Origin: CAWJNF01 sp963844235
GTDB taxonomy: Bacteria > Actinomycetota > Thermoleophilia > Gaiellales > Gaiellaceae
Direction of reading: 5' to 3'
Assembly: GCA_963844235.1 (NCBI GenBank)
Contig: CAWJNF010000004.1
Span: forward strand, 930,001-994,000
Length of the DNA: 64,000 bases
Positions 49,889 through 58,974 of the stretch are shown here, piece by piece; position 1 is the first letter of the stretch, and the number at the start of each line of letters is the position of its first letter. The notes under the pieces were generated by a model, which ran no database searches, was not told the DNA's origin, and saw nothing but the letters and a program-made list of their open reading frames with translations. Made by a program: the position numbers and the translations under genes.

Positions 49889-51196
49889 CTATACATCTCG
49901 AAGCGCTGCGGACGGCTTGTCGGAGAGAGGACGGATGACCGCCCAGCCCGCGAGCGCCGCGATCGCGAGCCCCGCGAAAGCGACGCGGCTGGCGTCGAGC
50001 GCGCTCAGCCAGTCGGTCTGCTGGTGCAGCAGCCAGACGGTGCCGCTCCAGATGACGAGCGGCCCGAGCGCCGAGGCGATCCGGCTCGCGAGGTTGAAGA
50101 AGCCGAAGAACTGACCCCGCAGCTCGGGCGGCGTGAGCACGAGCATGAAGACCCGATCGGCCGTCCAGACGCAGCCGAGCGCGATACCGGCAACCGGGCT
50201 CGTCAACCAGAGCGCCCAGCCCTGCCCCGTCGCGGCGGTGATCGCGACGCAGAGCGCAAAGACCGGCAGCACAGCCAGGAGCGGCCGCCGCGGCCCGAGC
50301 CGCTCGACGACCCGCCCGGCGACGAGCGCCCCCGTCGCGGCGGCGGCGACGCCGACGCCGATGACGAGGTTCTGCTCCGACTCGGAGAAGCCGCCGAGCC
50401 GCTCCATGTACACGGCCAGGAAGGCGGTCAGCGTCGCGATCGCATCCGAGTAGAGGAAGCGCCCCGCCAGGAACTGGAACGCCGGGCGGTGCCGGCGAAC
50501 GGCCCTCAGGTTGCTGACGACCTCGCCGAAGGCGCGTCGAACCGAGACCGATTCCACGCTGCCGCGCTCCGAGGCGCGCGGCCGCTCGCGCACGAACACG
50601 AAGGCGGGGACGGCGAAGAGCACGAACGCCAGCGCGGCCGGCGCGAACGCGCGCTGCTTGTCACCGTCCCCGACGATCAGCTCGGCCACGACGACCAGCC
50701 CGAGGATCGTTCCGACGAACCCGAGCGCGACCGCGAGCCCGGAGACCCGACCCCTGAGGGCGGCGGGGGCGACGTCGGCGAGCAGCGGGTCGTACTGCGC
50801 GAACGCGAGCTGGCCGAAGGCGGCCGCGAAGCCGCCCACCGCGAGGATCGGCAGGATGTTTCCGTCGGACGGAAGAAAGCCGAGCACGACGGCCGAAGCG
50901 GCCGCCACGAGCGTGAAGGCGAGCAGGAACGGCTTGCGCCGGCCGAGCTGATCGGCCACGGTCCCGGCCAGCGGCATGGCCACGATCACGATCAGCACGA
51001 CGACCGCCTGGGTGAGGGCCAGGTACCAGTCGGGCCGATCCAGGTCGTTGATGATCCACGTCGGTAGGAAGCGGATCAAGAGCAGGAACGAGAAGATCGA
51101 GTAGGCGAGGTCGTAGAGCGCCCATGAGAGCGGCGCCGCGCGCCACAACGAGAAGGCCGGGTCGGCCACGGCCTGGCTACGAGCCTGCGCCGACAC
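49889..51196 (-). CDS. MFS transporter, UMF1/Atg22-like
   Basis: A 435-residue 12-helix protein. SWALYDLAYSIFSFLLLIRF is the family N-terminal motif, and PLAGTVADQLGRRKPFLLAF the loop 2-3 motif. GQFFGFFNLASRIASALGPL near residue 375 is typical of UMF1-type transporters, some of which export amino acids or small solutes. The GTG start overlaps the CYTH gene by 20 bp. Confidence 0.85.
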   Translation of the reverse strand: MSAQARSQAVADPAFSLWRAAPLSWALYDLAYSIFSFLLLIRFLPTWIINDLDRPDWYLALTQAVVVLIVIVAMPLAGTVADQLGRRKPFLLAFTLVAAASAVVLGFLPSDGNILPILAVGGFAAAFGQLAFAQYDPLLADVAPAALRGRVSGLAVALGFVGTILGLVVVAELIVGDGDKQRAFAPAALAFVLFAVPAFVFVRERPRASERGSVESVSVRRAFGEVVSNLRAVRRHRPAFQFLAGRFLYSDAIATLTAFLAVYMERLGGFSESEQNLVIGVGVAAAATGALVAGRVVERLGPRRPLLAVLPVFALCVAITAATGQGWALWLTSPVAGIALGCVWTADRVFMLVLTPPELRGQFFGFFNLASRIASALGPLVIWSGTVWLLHQQTDWLSALDASRVAFAGLAIAALAGWAVIRPLSDKPSAALRDV

Positions 51197-51719
51197 CGAG
51201 ATCGATGTAGGAGCCAGGGAGCGCTTCCCCCGGACGGATGGCGAGGAGCCCGAGGACCCGTTCGTGCTCCTTGCGTGCGAGCGCCTCCGACGCGCCTTCG
51301 AAGATCGTCTCCAGCTCGACGAAGGTACCCAGACCCTCGACCTCGTCCAGGTGGATGCGAGTCGCGTCCAGGATCCAGAGCTGCCGTTGCTTCACCACCG
51401 TCCCACGCACGCCGCGGCTCTCGGCGAGCTCGGCTCGTGACGCGGCCCCGTCGGCCACGGGGAGTCGCGTGTACTCGCTCACCCGGGCGGCACTGAGATC
51501 CGGCCGCTCGTAGCGGATCAGCTCGGCTGTCGTCACGGCGCCGCCCTCCGGGCGGTGGTGCGTCTGCTCGCGCAGCTTGAGGCGGCCGGCATCGACGCGG
51601 AAGTACGTGTCGACCTGGTCAAGCCGGCCCTCGTAGCGGGCACCGGCCGCACGAGCACGTTCGGCGACGGCGGCGAGGTCGTCGCAGGATGCCTTTGTCT
51701 CGACGTTCGTCAGGGGCAT
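51177..51719 (-). CDS. CYTH domain protein (class IV adenylate cyclase-like)
   Basis: A 180-residue triphosphate tunnel protein. NVETKASCDD gives a variant of the ExExK strand (here ETK), DTYFRVDAGRLKLREQ the second charged strand, and TRIHLDEVEGLGTFVELETI the closing motif. Members bind triphosphates: cAMP synthesis, thiamine triphosphatase or polyphosphate hydrolysis are all possible. ATG 51719 was chosen at the conserved N-terminus. The 264-bp gap upstream (51720-51984) shows no gene. Confidence 0.8.
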   Translation of the reverse strand: MPLTNVETKASCDDLAAVAERARAAGARYEGRLDQVDTYFRVDAGRLKLREQTHHRPEGGAVTTAELIRYERPDLSAARVSEYTRLPVADGAASRAELAESRGVRGTVVKQRQLWILDATRIHLDEVEGLGTFVELETIFEGASEALARKEHERVLGLLAIRPGEALPGSYIDLGVGAGS

Positions 51720-51984
51720 GCCTGGTTCACTGCCGTCCCGCCGCGCCGCGGTCAGCGGGACCGGCCTCGCCGAAGGGCGCACACGGCCAGAATCGGAAAG
51801 CATGCGCTCTCTGCAATCTCCGAGGCGTGCCCGGGCAGGGCAAGCCCCGCGCTGCCGAGCGCGTGCTGCCCCAGACGATGCCCGCTTCCCAAGGCCCGCC
51901 CATCCTGACAGAAGCCGTCGCCGCCCTTGGACGCGAAGCGGCTACCGTACCTGAGCTACGGAACTCCGGATCGACGTCCGTCAC

Positions 51985-52287
51985 TTGCCGGCAGAGGTCC
52001 GGCTGATCGAGCCCGAGGAGCTTCGGTCGTTCAAGGCCGTCGTCGTCGGTGCCCCGTCCGGGCCCGACTGGCCGGCGGCGGTCGCCCGCCACGAGGAGCA
52101 CGTCTGGGTGCGCGTCGGCGTCCTCGAGGAGCTCGCAGCGGCAGCCGGCGCGGGGCCGGAGTGGAAGGCGGACTTCGAGGGCATGGTGAGCTATGCGCGC
52201 ACGCGCGGCTGGGTCGATGACGAGCTCGAGGCCGTACGCGCGCATGTCGAGCGCCGAGCCGAGCCGCCCGAGGGTGGACCGGGTTGA
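51985..52287 (+). CDS. Hypothetical protein
   Basis: A 100-residue soluble protein from TTG 51985. VRLIEPEELRSFKAVVVGAP, PAAVARHEEHVWVRVGVLEE and ADFEGMVSYARTRGWVDDEL look like ordered, conserved-type sequence rather than a chance ORF. No domain is recognised. It precedes the catabolic cluster, separated from it by a TTGACA-type promoter. Confidence 0.55.
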   Translation: MPAEVRLIEPEELRSFKAVVVGAPSGPDWPAAVARHEEHVWVRVGVLEELAAAAGAGPEWKADFEGMVSYARTRGWVDDELEAVRAHVERRAEPPEGGPG

Positions 52288-52313
52288 CAGTGCAAGCCGC
52301 GTGCCGATACGGT
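52284..52313 (+). promoter_or_regulatory. Promoter of the first catabolic module
   Basis: A perfect TTGACA (52284-52289) with TACGGT (52308-52313) after 18 nt. It lies 77 nt before the LLM gene start, in a gap (52288-52389) that also holds a GCGTACGC palindrome. Confidence 0.5.
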
Positions 52314-52389
52314 TATTCGCTGAGCGTACGCTTGTGCGCTCCGCGAACTACGGATGACAAGGCCGCGATGACCGAGGAGGCCTGATCGA

Positions 52390-53598
52390 GTGAGCGCGCC
52401 GGACGACATCAAGTTCTACTTCTTCCACCACCACCACTACCTCGATATCCCGCCCGACGAGGATCGGTTCACCTCGACGATGGTCGACTACCCGAACTCG
52501 ATCTACGACCCGGAGAAGGGGCATGCGCTCTACCAGCGCCACCTTCGTACGGTGCGGCTCGCCGACGAGCTCGGCTTCGACGGAATCGCGATCAACGAGC
52601 ACCACAACATGGTCTACAGCATGACCCCGACCGTCAGCGTCATGGCCGGGGCAATCGTGAACGCCACCCAGCACGCGAAGATCCAGGTCGCGGGCGTCCC
52701 CATCAACCTCGAGTACCCGAACCGGGTGGCAGAGGAGTACGCGATGCTCGACGTCATGTCGGGCGGCCGCATGGAGTTCGCCTTCCCGCTCGGGACCGGC
52801 ATGGAGTACTGGGCCAACGCGGGAGCCATCAACCCGGCGACGGCCCGTGCTCGTTTCAGGGAGTCGCTCGAGGTGATCATGCAGGCCTGGACGCAAGACG
52901 GGCCGACACGCTACGAGGGCGACTTCTACACGTACCGCTTCCTCAACCCGTTCCTGCGGCCGTACCAGCAGCCGCGCCCGAAGTGTTTCATCGTCGGCAC
53001 GGGCAGCAAGGAGACGGTGCAGCTCGCCGTCGACTACGACCTCGGCTACTCGATCGTCTTCGTGCCGATCGCGAACCAGCTCCGAGCCTTCAACCAGTTC
53101 CGGGAGCTCGCCGCCGAGCGCGGCCGGGAGGTGACCCCCGACGACCTCACCATCGTCGTCATGGCCTACGTGGCGGATACGGACGAGGAGGCAGTCAAGG
53201 AGGCCCGCCCGCACATCGAGAAGTTCTTCAGCTGGTTCCACCGCGTGCCGCCGAAGTACCTCGTGCCGCCCGGCTACGTGACGACCGAGGAGTTCCTGCG
53301 CCGGGTCTCGGACGTCGCAATGGCCGAGGGCAAGAAGGCGACCTGGGACGACATGGTCGCGATCGGCCGCATCGCCTGCGGCTCTCCGTCGACGGTGGCG
53401 GAGACGATCGAGCAGTGGTGCGAGGAGGCAGGCTGCGCACGCGTCAACGTGGTCTGCGAGCTCGGCGACATGCCGGAATGGAAGACCGTCAAGAGCATGA
53501 CGAAATTCGCCGGCGAGGTGATTCCCAAGCTCAGGGCCGGGGGAGCGGAGGTTGCCGCGGCGGACGGGCGGCCCGTCGCGGCTGCGGGGGTGCGCTGA
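52390..53598 (+). CDS. LLM-class flavin-dependent monooxygenase (module 1)
   Basis: A 402-residue luciferase-like TIM-barrel enzyme. KFYFFHHHHYLDIPPDED starts it, FDGIAINEHHNMVYSMTPTV is the NEHH flavin-side motif, and AEEYAMLDVMSGGRMEFAFP is the family's conserved central helix-loop. It would use FMN or F420 and O2 on an unknown substrate. GAGGAGG precedes the GTG start. A hydrolase follows after 1 bp, then a MetE-like gene and a thiolase, all co-directional. It is a distant paralogue of the LLM gene at 58971. Confidence 0.88.
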   Translation: MSAPDDIKFYFFHHHHYLDIPPDEDRFTSTMVDYPNSIYDPEKGHALYQRHLRTVRLADELGFDGIAINEHHNMVYSMTPTVSVMAGAIVNATQHAKIQVAGVPINLEYPNRVAEEYAMLDVMSGGRMEFAFPLGTGMEYWANAGAINPATARARFRESLEVIMQAWTQDGPTRYEGDFYTYRFLNPFLRPYQQPRPKCFIVGTGSKETVQLAVDYDLGYSIVFVPIANQLRAFNQFRELAAERGREVTPDDLTIVVMAYVADTDEEAVKEARPHIEKFFSWFHRVPPKYLVPPGYVTTEEFLRRVSDVAMAEGKKATWDDMVAIGRIACGSPSTVAETIEQWCEEAGCARVNVVCELGDMPEWKTVKSMTKFAGEVIPKLRAGGAEVAAADGRPVAAAGVR

Positions 53599-53599
53599 C

Positions 53600-54391
53600 A
53601 TGGGCTACCAGGAACAGCGCCTCGACATCAACGGGATCGACACGGCGGTCTTCAGCGCCGGGCAGGGCGACCCACTCGTCTTTCTCCACGGCGCGGGGAC
53701 GCTCACAGGCTTCGACTCGCTGCTCCCGCTCGCGGACGGCTGCCGTCTCATCGTCCCGCACCATCCCGGGTTCGGCGCCTCGGCCGACGACACGACCGTC
53801 GACTCGATCCTGGACTACGTCCTCCACTACCTCGACCTCTTCGACGCGCTCGACCTCGGCGAGGTCTCGCTCGTCGGCCACTCGATGGGCGGCCACGTGG
53901 CGGCCATGCTCGCAGCGACACAGGGGACGCGGATCCGGAGCCTGGTGCTGGCAGCGCCCTCCGGCCTGCGTGTACGCGAGCACCCGACGGCGGACTTCTT
54001 CAGCATTCCCGACGAGGAGATTCCGGCCCACCTCGCGGAGGACATGTCCGTCTTCGCGGGTCACGTGCCGATGCCACCGACCCCGGAGTTCCTTGCCGAG
54101 CGCTACCGGGAGACGACGTCCGCGGCGAGGCTCCTCTGGGGCCGGATGTACGACGTCAAGCTCCCCAAGTGGCTGCATCGCGTGGCGCAGCCGGCACTGC
54201 TCCTCTGGGGCGAGGCCGACAGGATCGTCCCGGTCCAGCAGGCGCCGATCTGGGCCGACCACCTGCCGAATGCCGAGGTGAAGACGCTGCCCGGCGTCGG
54301 GCACCTGCTCTTCGACGAGTCCCGCGACGCGGTGGAGGCGGTCGCCGCATTCGTGGAGTCGGGCGCCGGCCTGCTCGCGAAGAAGGCGTGA
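53600..54391 (+). CDS. Alpha/beta hydrolase (module 1)
   Basis: A 263-residue hydrolase. PLVFLHGAGTLTGFDSLLPL holds the oxyanion HG, VGHSMGGHVAAML the nucleophile Ser, LWGEADRIVPVQQ the Asp and PGVGHLLFDE the His. The order and size resemble meta-cleavage-product (C-C) hydrolases of the MhpC group, but esterase action is equally possible. ATG 53600 sits 1 nt after the LLM stop; the end overlaps the MetE-like start (GTGA). Confidence 0.85.
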   Translation: MGYQEQRLDINGIDTAVFSAGQGDPLVFLHGAGTLTGFDSLLPLADGCRLIVPHHPGFGASADDTTVDSILDYVLHYLDLFDALDLGEVSLVGHSMGGHVAAMLAATQGTRIRSLVLAAPSGLRVREHPTADFFSIPDEEIPAHLAEDMSVFAGHVPMPPTPEFLAERYRETTSAARLLWGRMYDVKLPKWLHRVAQPALLLWGEADRIVPVQQAPIWADHLPNAEVKTLPGVGHLLFDESRDAVEAVAAFVESGAGLLAKKA

Positions 54392-55572
54392 CCGCCCGGC
54401 GGCGAGCGCCGGATCCGGGATCACGAGCCGTGCCCGCGGACGGCCGCATTCTGACCACGCACGTCGGCAGCCTGCCGAGACCGCAGGCCGTCGTCGAGCA
54501 CGTTTTCGCCGAGGACCAGGGAGAGGCCGTCGACCGGGACGCCTACGACCGCGCCGTCCGCGACGCGGTCGGGGAGAGCGTCCGCAACCAGGTCGAGGCT
54601 GGCGTCGACCTCGTGAGCGACGGCGAGATGAGCAAGATCGGCTACGCAACCTACATCCGTCACAGGCTCAGCGGTTTCGAGGTCGGCGACGTGCCGCGCG
54701 CGACCCCGGCCGACCTGGACGCCTACCCCCGGTTCCGCGACCGGCTCGCGCAGTCTGGCGCGACAGCGAAGTACCTCCGACCCATCTGCCGTGGCCCGAT
54801 CGCCTACGAGCATCCCGAGCCGCTCCGGCGCGACCTCGCCATCTTCGCGGACGCACTCGAGGGCGCGGACGTCGCCGGCGGGTTCATGAACGCCCCGTCT
54901 CCCGGCATCATCGCGCTCTTCCAGCCGAACGAGTACTACGAGACGCGCGACGAGTACCTCGAAGCGCTCGCGAACGCGATGAAGTCCGAGTACGAGGCGA
55001 TCGTCGCGGCCGGGCTGTACCTCCAGATCGACGCGCCGGACCTCGCCATGGGGCGCCACATCATGTACAGGGACGTCTCCGACGAGGAGTTCGTGGCGAG
55101 CGCGGAGGTGCACGTCGAGGCGATCAACCACGCGCTCCGCGAGGTGCCCGGCGACCGCGTGCGCCTGCATCTCTGCTGGGGAAACTACGAGGGCCCGCAC
55201 CACCTCGACATCGCGCTCGAGCAGATTGTCGACATCGTGCTCAGGGCGAAGCCGGCCACGATCCTCTTCGAGGCCTCGAACCCCCGGCACGCGCACGAGT
55301 GGACGGTCTGGCGCGACGCGCGGATCCCCGACGACAAGATCCTCGCACCGGGAGCGCTCGACACGACGACGAACTTCATCGAGCATCCGGAGCTCGTCGC
55401 GGAGCGGATCTGCCGCTACGCGGACATCGTCGGACGGGACCGGGTGGTGGCCGGAACGGACTGCGGGTTCGGTACCTGGGCCGGCTTCGGGCCGATCGAT
55501 CCAGACATCTGCTGGGCGAAGCTCCGGTCGCTGGCCGAAGGAGCAGCGCTTGCGTCCGAGCGTCTCCGCTAG
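54388..55572 (+). CDS. MetE C-terminal-like zinc methyltransferase (module 1)
   Basis: A 394-residue UROD/MetE-like barrel. LTTHVGSLPRPQAVVEHVFA is the family N-terminus, LVSDGEMSKIGYATYI follows, HLCWGNYEGPH carries the zinc HxC, and TDCGFGTWAG the third Cys. Cobalamin-independent methionine synthase and epoxyalkane:CoM transferase share this zinc site for thiol activation. Set between a hydrolase and thiolase, it more likely moves or cleaves an alkyl group in catabolism than makes methionine (inference). GTG start is translationally coupled. Confidence 0.82.
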   Translation: MTARRRAPDPGSRAVPADGRILTTHVGSLPRPQAVVEHVFAEDQGEAVDRDAYDRAVRDAVGESVRNQVEAGVDLVSDGEMSKIGYATYIRHRLSGFEVGDVPRATPADLDAYPRFRDRLAQSGATAKYLRPICRGPIAYEHPEPLRRDLAIFADALEGADVAGGFMNAPSPGIIALFQPNEYYETRDEYLEALANAMKSEYEAIVAAGLYLQIDAPDLAMGRHIMYRDVSDEEFVASAEVHVEAINHALREVPGDRVRLHLCWGNYEGPHHLDIALEQIVDIVLRAKPATILFEASNPRHAHEWTVWRDARIPDDKILAPGALDTTTNFIEHPELVAERICRYADIVGRDRVVAGTDCGFGTWAGFGPIDPDICWAKLRSLAEGAALASERLR

Positions 55573-55578
55573 CGGGCC

Positions 55579-56767
55579 GTGAGCGGCGAGGCCTTCCTCG
55601 TCGGCGGCGTGCGCACGCCGTTCGGCCGCCACCGCGGCGTCCTCGCGACGGTACGTCCGGACGATCTCGCTGCGCTCGTCGTGCAGGCCGCTCTCGAGCG
55701 CGCGTCGGTGCCGGTCGACGCGGTCGACGAGGTGATCTTCGGGGCCGCGAATCAGGCGGGCGAGGACAACCGCAACGTCGCCCGCATGGCCGTCCTGCTC
55801 GCCGGGCTGCCCGACACCGTTCCGGGCTACACGGTCAACCGGCTCTGCGCGAGCAGCCTCCAGGCGGTCGTCTCGGCGGCACACCAGATCCGGGCGGATG
55901 AGGCGGACGTGGTGGTCGCGGGCGGCGTCGAGTCGATGACCCGGGCCCCGATGGTGATGCCGAAGCCCGACCGGCCCTGGGGCGGCACCGCCGAGATCGC
56001 GGACACGACGCTCGGCTGGAGGCTCGTCAACCCGCGCATGCGCGAGCTCGACGGAGGCAAGGCGACCATCACCCTGGGGGACACCGCCGAGGAAGTCGCG
56101 ATCCTCGACGGGATCACGCGCGAGGAATCCGACGCTTTCGGCTTGCGCTCGCAGCAGCTGACCGCGGCCGCCGCCGCGTTCCACGCGGAAGATCTCGCCG
56201 AGGTGGCCACCGGCAAGGCCACGGTGACGGCCGACGAGGTTCCCCGGCCCGACACGACCGCCGAAGCCCTCGCCGCGCTGAAGCCCGCCTTCCGGCCCGA
56301 CGGCATCATCACCGCTGGGACCGCTTCCCCGCTCTCCGACGGCGCGGGGGCGATCGTGGTCGCGAGCGAGCGCGCCGTCGAGAAGCTCGGCCTCGCGCCC
56401 AGAGCCCGGGTCGTAGTCGGCGGCCAGCGCCGGCGTGCCGCCCCACATCATGGGCCTCGGGCCGGTTCCGTCGACCGAGCTCGTGCTCGAGCGGGCGGGC
56501 TGGAGCGTAGGCGACCTCGACGCGGCCGAGATCAACGAAGCGTTCGCGCCACAGGTGATCGCGAGCGTCAGGCGCCTCGGCCTCGACGAGGACATCGTGA
56601 ACACGGAGGGCGGCGCTATCGCGCTCGGGCACCCGCTCGGCGCCAGCGGCGTCCGCCTCGTGCTGATGCTGCTCGGCCGGCTCGAGCGCCAGAACGGTCG
56701 CCGCGGCCTCGCCACCCTCTGCATCGGCGTCGGCCAGGGCCTGGCCGTCCTGGTCGAGCGGGTCTAG
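55579..56767 (+). pseudogene. Acetyl-CoA acetyltransferase (thiolase) with one frame break
   Basis: Thiolase of about 396 residues if repaired. GVRTPFGRHRG starts it, NRLCASSLQAVVSAAHQI holds the acyl-accepting Cys, NEAFAPQVIAS and GGAIALGHPLGASG the catalytic Asn/His, and TLCIGVGQG the final Cys. Frame changes near 56420, where one extra G in GGCGGCC breaks VVGASAGVPPHIMGLGPVP. It would cleave beta-ketoacyl-CoA at the end of the pathway. A 50-bp copy of its 3' end recurs at 56920-56970. Assembly error or recent loss cannot be told apart. Confidence 0.82.
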
Positions 56768-56786
56768 GTATACCGGCGGCGCCAGC

Positions 56787-56812
56787 GGGCCGGATGAGAT
56801 CCGGCCCCTACA
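56787..56812. repeat. Palindromic repeat a of the thiolase downstream cluster
   Basis: GGGCCGGAT, GAG, ATCCGGCCC, then CCTACA. The first of four such palindromes within 300 bp. Confidence 0.8.
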
Positions 56813-56888
56813 AACGGGCGTGGCACGAAACCCCCGGAGTGTCCGTCAACCTGGCGCCGCGCCAGGCGGTGAAGCCTGTCGGGGCCCG

Positions 56889-56919
56889 TGTAGGGGCCGC
56901 ATCTCATGCGGCCCGGTCG
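56889..56919. repeat. Palindromic repeat b, opposite orientation
   Basis: TGTAG then GGGCCGCAT, CTC, ATGCGGCCC, GGTCG. It directly abuts the duplicated thiolase tail that starts at 56920. Confidence 0.8.
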
Positions 56920-56970
56920 CTCTGCATCGGCGTCGGCCAGGGCCTGGCCGTCCTGGTCGAGCGGGTATAG
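56920..56970 (+). repeat. Duplicated copy of the thiolase gene 3' end
   Basis: A 51-bp segment matching 56717-56767 with one mismatch (C to A before TAG), including the stop codon. It encodes LCIGVGQGLAVLVERV in the same way but has no gene in front of it. It lies between palindromes b and c. Confidence 0.9.
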
Positions 56971-56992
56971 CGTCGGCCCGCACCGCTCGGGG

Positions 56993-57027
56993 TGTAGGTA
57001 GGGGCCGCATCTCATGCGGCCCGGTCG
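56993..57027. repeat. Palindromic repeat c, same orientation as b
   Basis: TGTAGGTAG then GGGCCGCAT, CTC, ATGCGGCCC, GGTCG. Almost identical to repeat b. A separate stem GTCGCGGCC/GGCCGCGAC follows at 57024-57045. Confidence 0.8.
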
Positions 57028-57064
57028 CGGCCGCCTGGCCGCGACGCGCGTAAATCGGGCGAAC

Positions 57065-57090
57065 GGGCCGGATGAGATCCGGCCCCTACA
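57065..57090. repeat. Palindromic repeat d, same orientation as a
   Basis: GGGCCGGAT, GAG, ATCCGGCCC, CCTACA. Identical core to repeat a. It runs into the stop codon of the HIBADH-like gene (57086). Confidence 0.8.
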
Positions 57091-58046
57091 ACCCTGCTTC
57101 GCGCTCCCAGTGGAGCACTGCCGCCGAGTGGTCCACCGCCGGCCCGAGCTCGTCGGCCGCTGCGGCCAGCCGGTCGCGAACGAGGTGGGAGAGCGGCGAG
57201 TCGACCTCGACGGCGTCGGCGAGGCCGGCGGCGATCCCGACGTCCTTCGTCATCAAGCCGAGGGCGAAGCCGGTCGCGAACGTCCTCGGCAGCACGTGCG
57301 CGACGAGAGTGAACTCGGTGCTGAAGTTGCGGCCCGTCGAGGCGTTGAGCACCTCCACCATGACGCTGGGGTCGAGCCCGAAGCGGCGGCCGACGAGCAG
57401 GGCCTCGGCGGCGGCCGTGAAGCCGGCGGCCGCGACGAAGTTGTTCAGCGCCTTCATCGCGTGGCCGGTGCCGAGCGAGCCGGTCCGGAAGATCCGTTCG
57501 CTGAGCGCCTCGACGACCGGGCACGCCCGTTCGATCGCGGCCTCGTCGTCGCCGCCGAGCATGATCGTGAGGGTCGCCGCTTCCGCCTTCGGTACGCCAC
57601 CCGACACCGGCGCGTCGACGAGGGCCACGCCCAGGCCGGCGAGGAGCGCGCCCGTCTCGCGCGTGCCCTGGGGAGCCGACGAGCTCATATCCACCACGAC
57701 GGCACCCGGGGCGAGGGCGGACGCCAGACCCCCCTCGCCGAGGAGCGCCTCCCGAACGTCGGTCGCATCGGGAAGCATGGTCACGACAACCGAGGCGGCG
57801 GCGAAATCACCGGGGCCGGCGCCCGCCGCGCACGTGTGCTCGCCGGCGAACTGCTGCTGGCGCTCCGGGTCGGCGTCCCGTACGACGAGCTCGTAGCCCG
57901 CGCGCACCAGGTTCGCGGCCATCGGCCATCCCAGTCCACCGACGAATCCGCGCCGAGCTGCCCCGCTCCGCCGTGATGGCCGGGGCTGGGTCGACGGTGC
58001 GTCCCAGGCCGGAGTCGAATCCGACGGTGCCGAGGGAAGCTGCCAT
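57086..58046 (-). pseudogene. 3-hydroxyisobutyrate dehydrogenase-like gene with a 73-nt insertion
   Basis: Beta-hydroxyacid dehydrogenase family. From ATG 58046 it opens MAASLGTV, but the Rossmann motif GFVGGLGWPMAANLVRAGYE is only reached in another frame after a 73-nt stretch bounded by two CGAATCC copies (57943-57949 and 58016-58022). Removing one copy plus the insert restores LGTVGFVGGLGWPMAANL. Later motifs are intact: VDAPVSGGVPKAEAATLTIM, the Lys in GHAMKALNNFVAAAG. An alternative start at ATG 58096 keeps the frame open with 50 unlikely residues. It oxidises beta-hydroxyacids with NAD(P) in the family. Confidence 0.75.
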
Positions 58047-58103
58047 CGCGCTCGGCTGCCTCTCTGAAGGAGCGTTGACAAGCCGGTTTGCTCCATGAAG
58101 TGC

Positions 58104-58112
58104 TATATGATC
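58104..58112 (+). promoter_or_regulatory. TATATGATC motif upstream of module 2 hydrolase
   Basis: The AT-rich 9-mer stands out in 70% GC sequence and recurs before two other genes of the cluster (60912-60920 and 63653-63661). TATGAT could serve as -10 (start near 58118). TTGACA at 58075-58080 is too far away for a normal spacer, so regulator binding is also possible. Confidence 0.5.
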
Positions 58113-58152
58113 TCGCCCCGCTCCGCCGAGACCTGCGACGGGAGGAGGCTCG

Positions 58153-58974
58153 ATGTCCGAGAGCTCGGCAACCGTGCCGCGACCCCGGCTCTTCTACACC
58201 GAGCCCGAGTGGGTCGACGTCGGCGACGTGCGCGTCGCCTACCGCCGCAAGGGCGTCGGGGAGCCCACGATCTTTCTGCACGGCGCCGGCGGTACGCGCA
58301 TGTGGCTGCCGTTCTACGAGCAGATGGCTGCCTCCGTCGACCTTGTCGCGCCAGAGCATCCCGGCTTCGGCGAGACCGAGGGGCCCGAGTGGCGCATGGG
58401 CTTCGACGACCTCGTCCTCCACTATCGAGACTTCGCCGACGCGCTGGGTCTCGACCGCTTCCACCTCGTGGGCTTCTCGGTCGGAGGCTGGATCGCCGCG
58501 AATGTCGCGGTCTACTACCCGGGAAGGGTCAAGAGCCTCACGCTGATCACGCCCGCCGGCCTCTACGTGCCCGGCAAGCCGCTCGTCGACCTCTTCGCCA
58601 TGCCGCCGGAGCGCATCGCCACCTGCCTCTTCAGCGGTCGGGAGGCCGAATACCTCGACTACCTCCCCGACGGCACGAACCTCGACGACATCGTCCACGC
58701 CTACGGCGAGATGACCAGCTTCGCGAGCCTCACCTGGGCACCGCACCACGACCCGAAGCTGCCGAGGCGGCTCGCGCGGTTGCAGGTGCCGACGCTTCTC
58801 GTCGGCGCGGAGGACGACTGGATCGTCCCGAACGAGCACGTCGACAGGTACGCGGAGCTCGTGCCGGGAGCCCGCAGCGTCCGCATTCCGGGGACCGGGC
58901 ACGGCCTGATCATGCAAGAGCCCGAACGGGCAGCGCAGGAGATCGTCTCCTTCATCCAAGGGAGCGCCCGATGA
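58153..58974 (+). CDS. Alpha/beta hydrolase (module 2)
   Basis: A 273-residue hydrolase. TIFLHGAGGTRMWLPFYEQM holds the oxyanion HG, LVGFSVGGWIAAN the Ser (about 112), VGAEDDWIVPNEH the Asp and PGTGHGLIMQ the His. LYVPGKPLVDLFAMPPERIA is a likely lid. Similar in plan to the hydrolase at 53600. GGGAGGAGG lies before the ATG. The LLM gene overlaps its end by 4 bp, so the enzymes probably act in sequence. Confidence 0.85.
   Translation: MSESSATVPRPRLFYTEPEWVDVGDVRVAYRRKGVGEPTIFLHGAGGTRMWLPFYEQMAASVDLVAPEHPGFGETEGPEWRMGFDDLVLHYRDFADALGLDRFHLVGFSVGGWIAANVAVYYPGRVKSLTLITPAGLYVPGKPLVDLFAMPPERIATCLFSGREAEYLDYLPDGTNLDDIVHAYGEMTSFASLTWAPHHDPKLPRRLARLQVPTLLVGAEDDWIVPNEHVDRYAELVPGARSVRIPGTGHGLIMQEPERAAQEIVSFIQGSAR

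Noticed and set aside
54421..56724. 767-codon minus-strand ORF across the MetE-like and thiolase genes
   Set aside because: Repeated Asp/Val/Arg pattern typical of antisense GC-rich codons; the plus-strand genes carry catalytic motifs.
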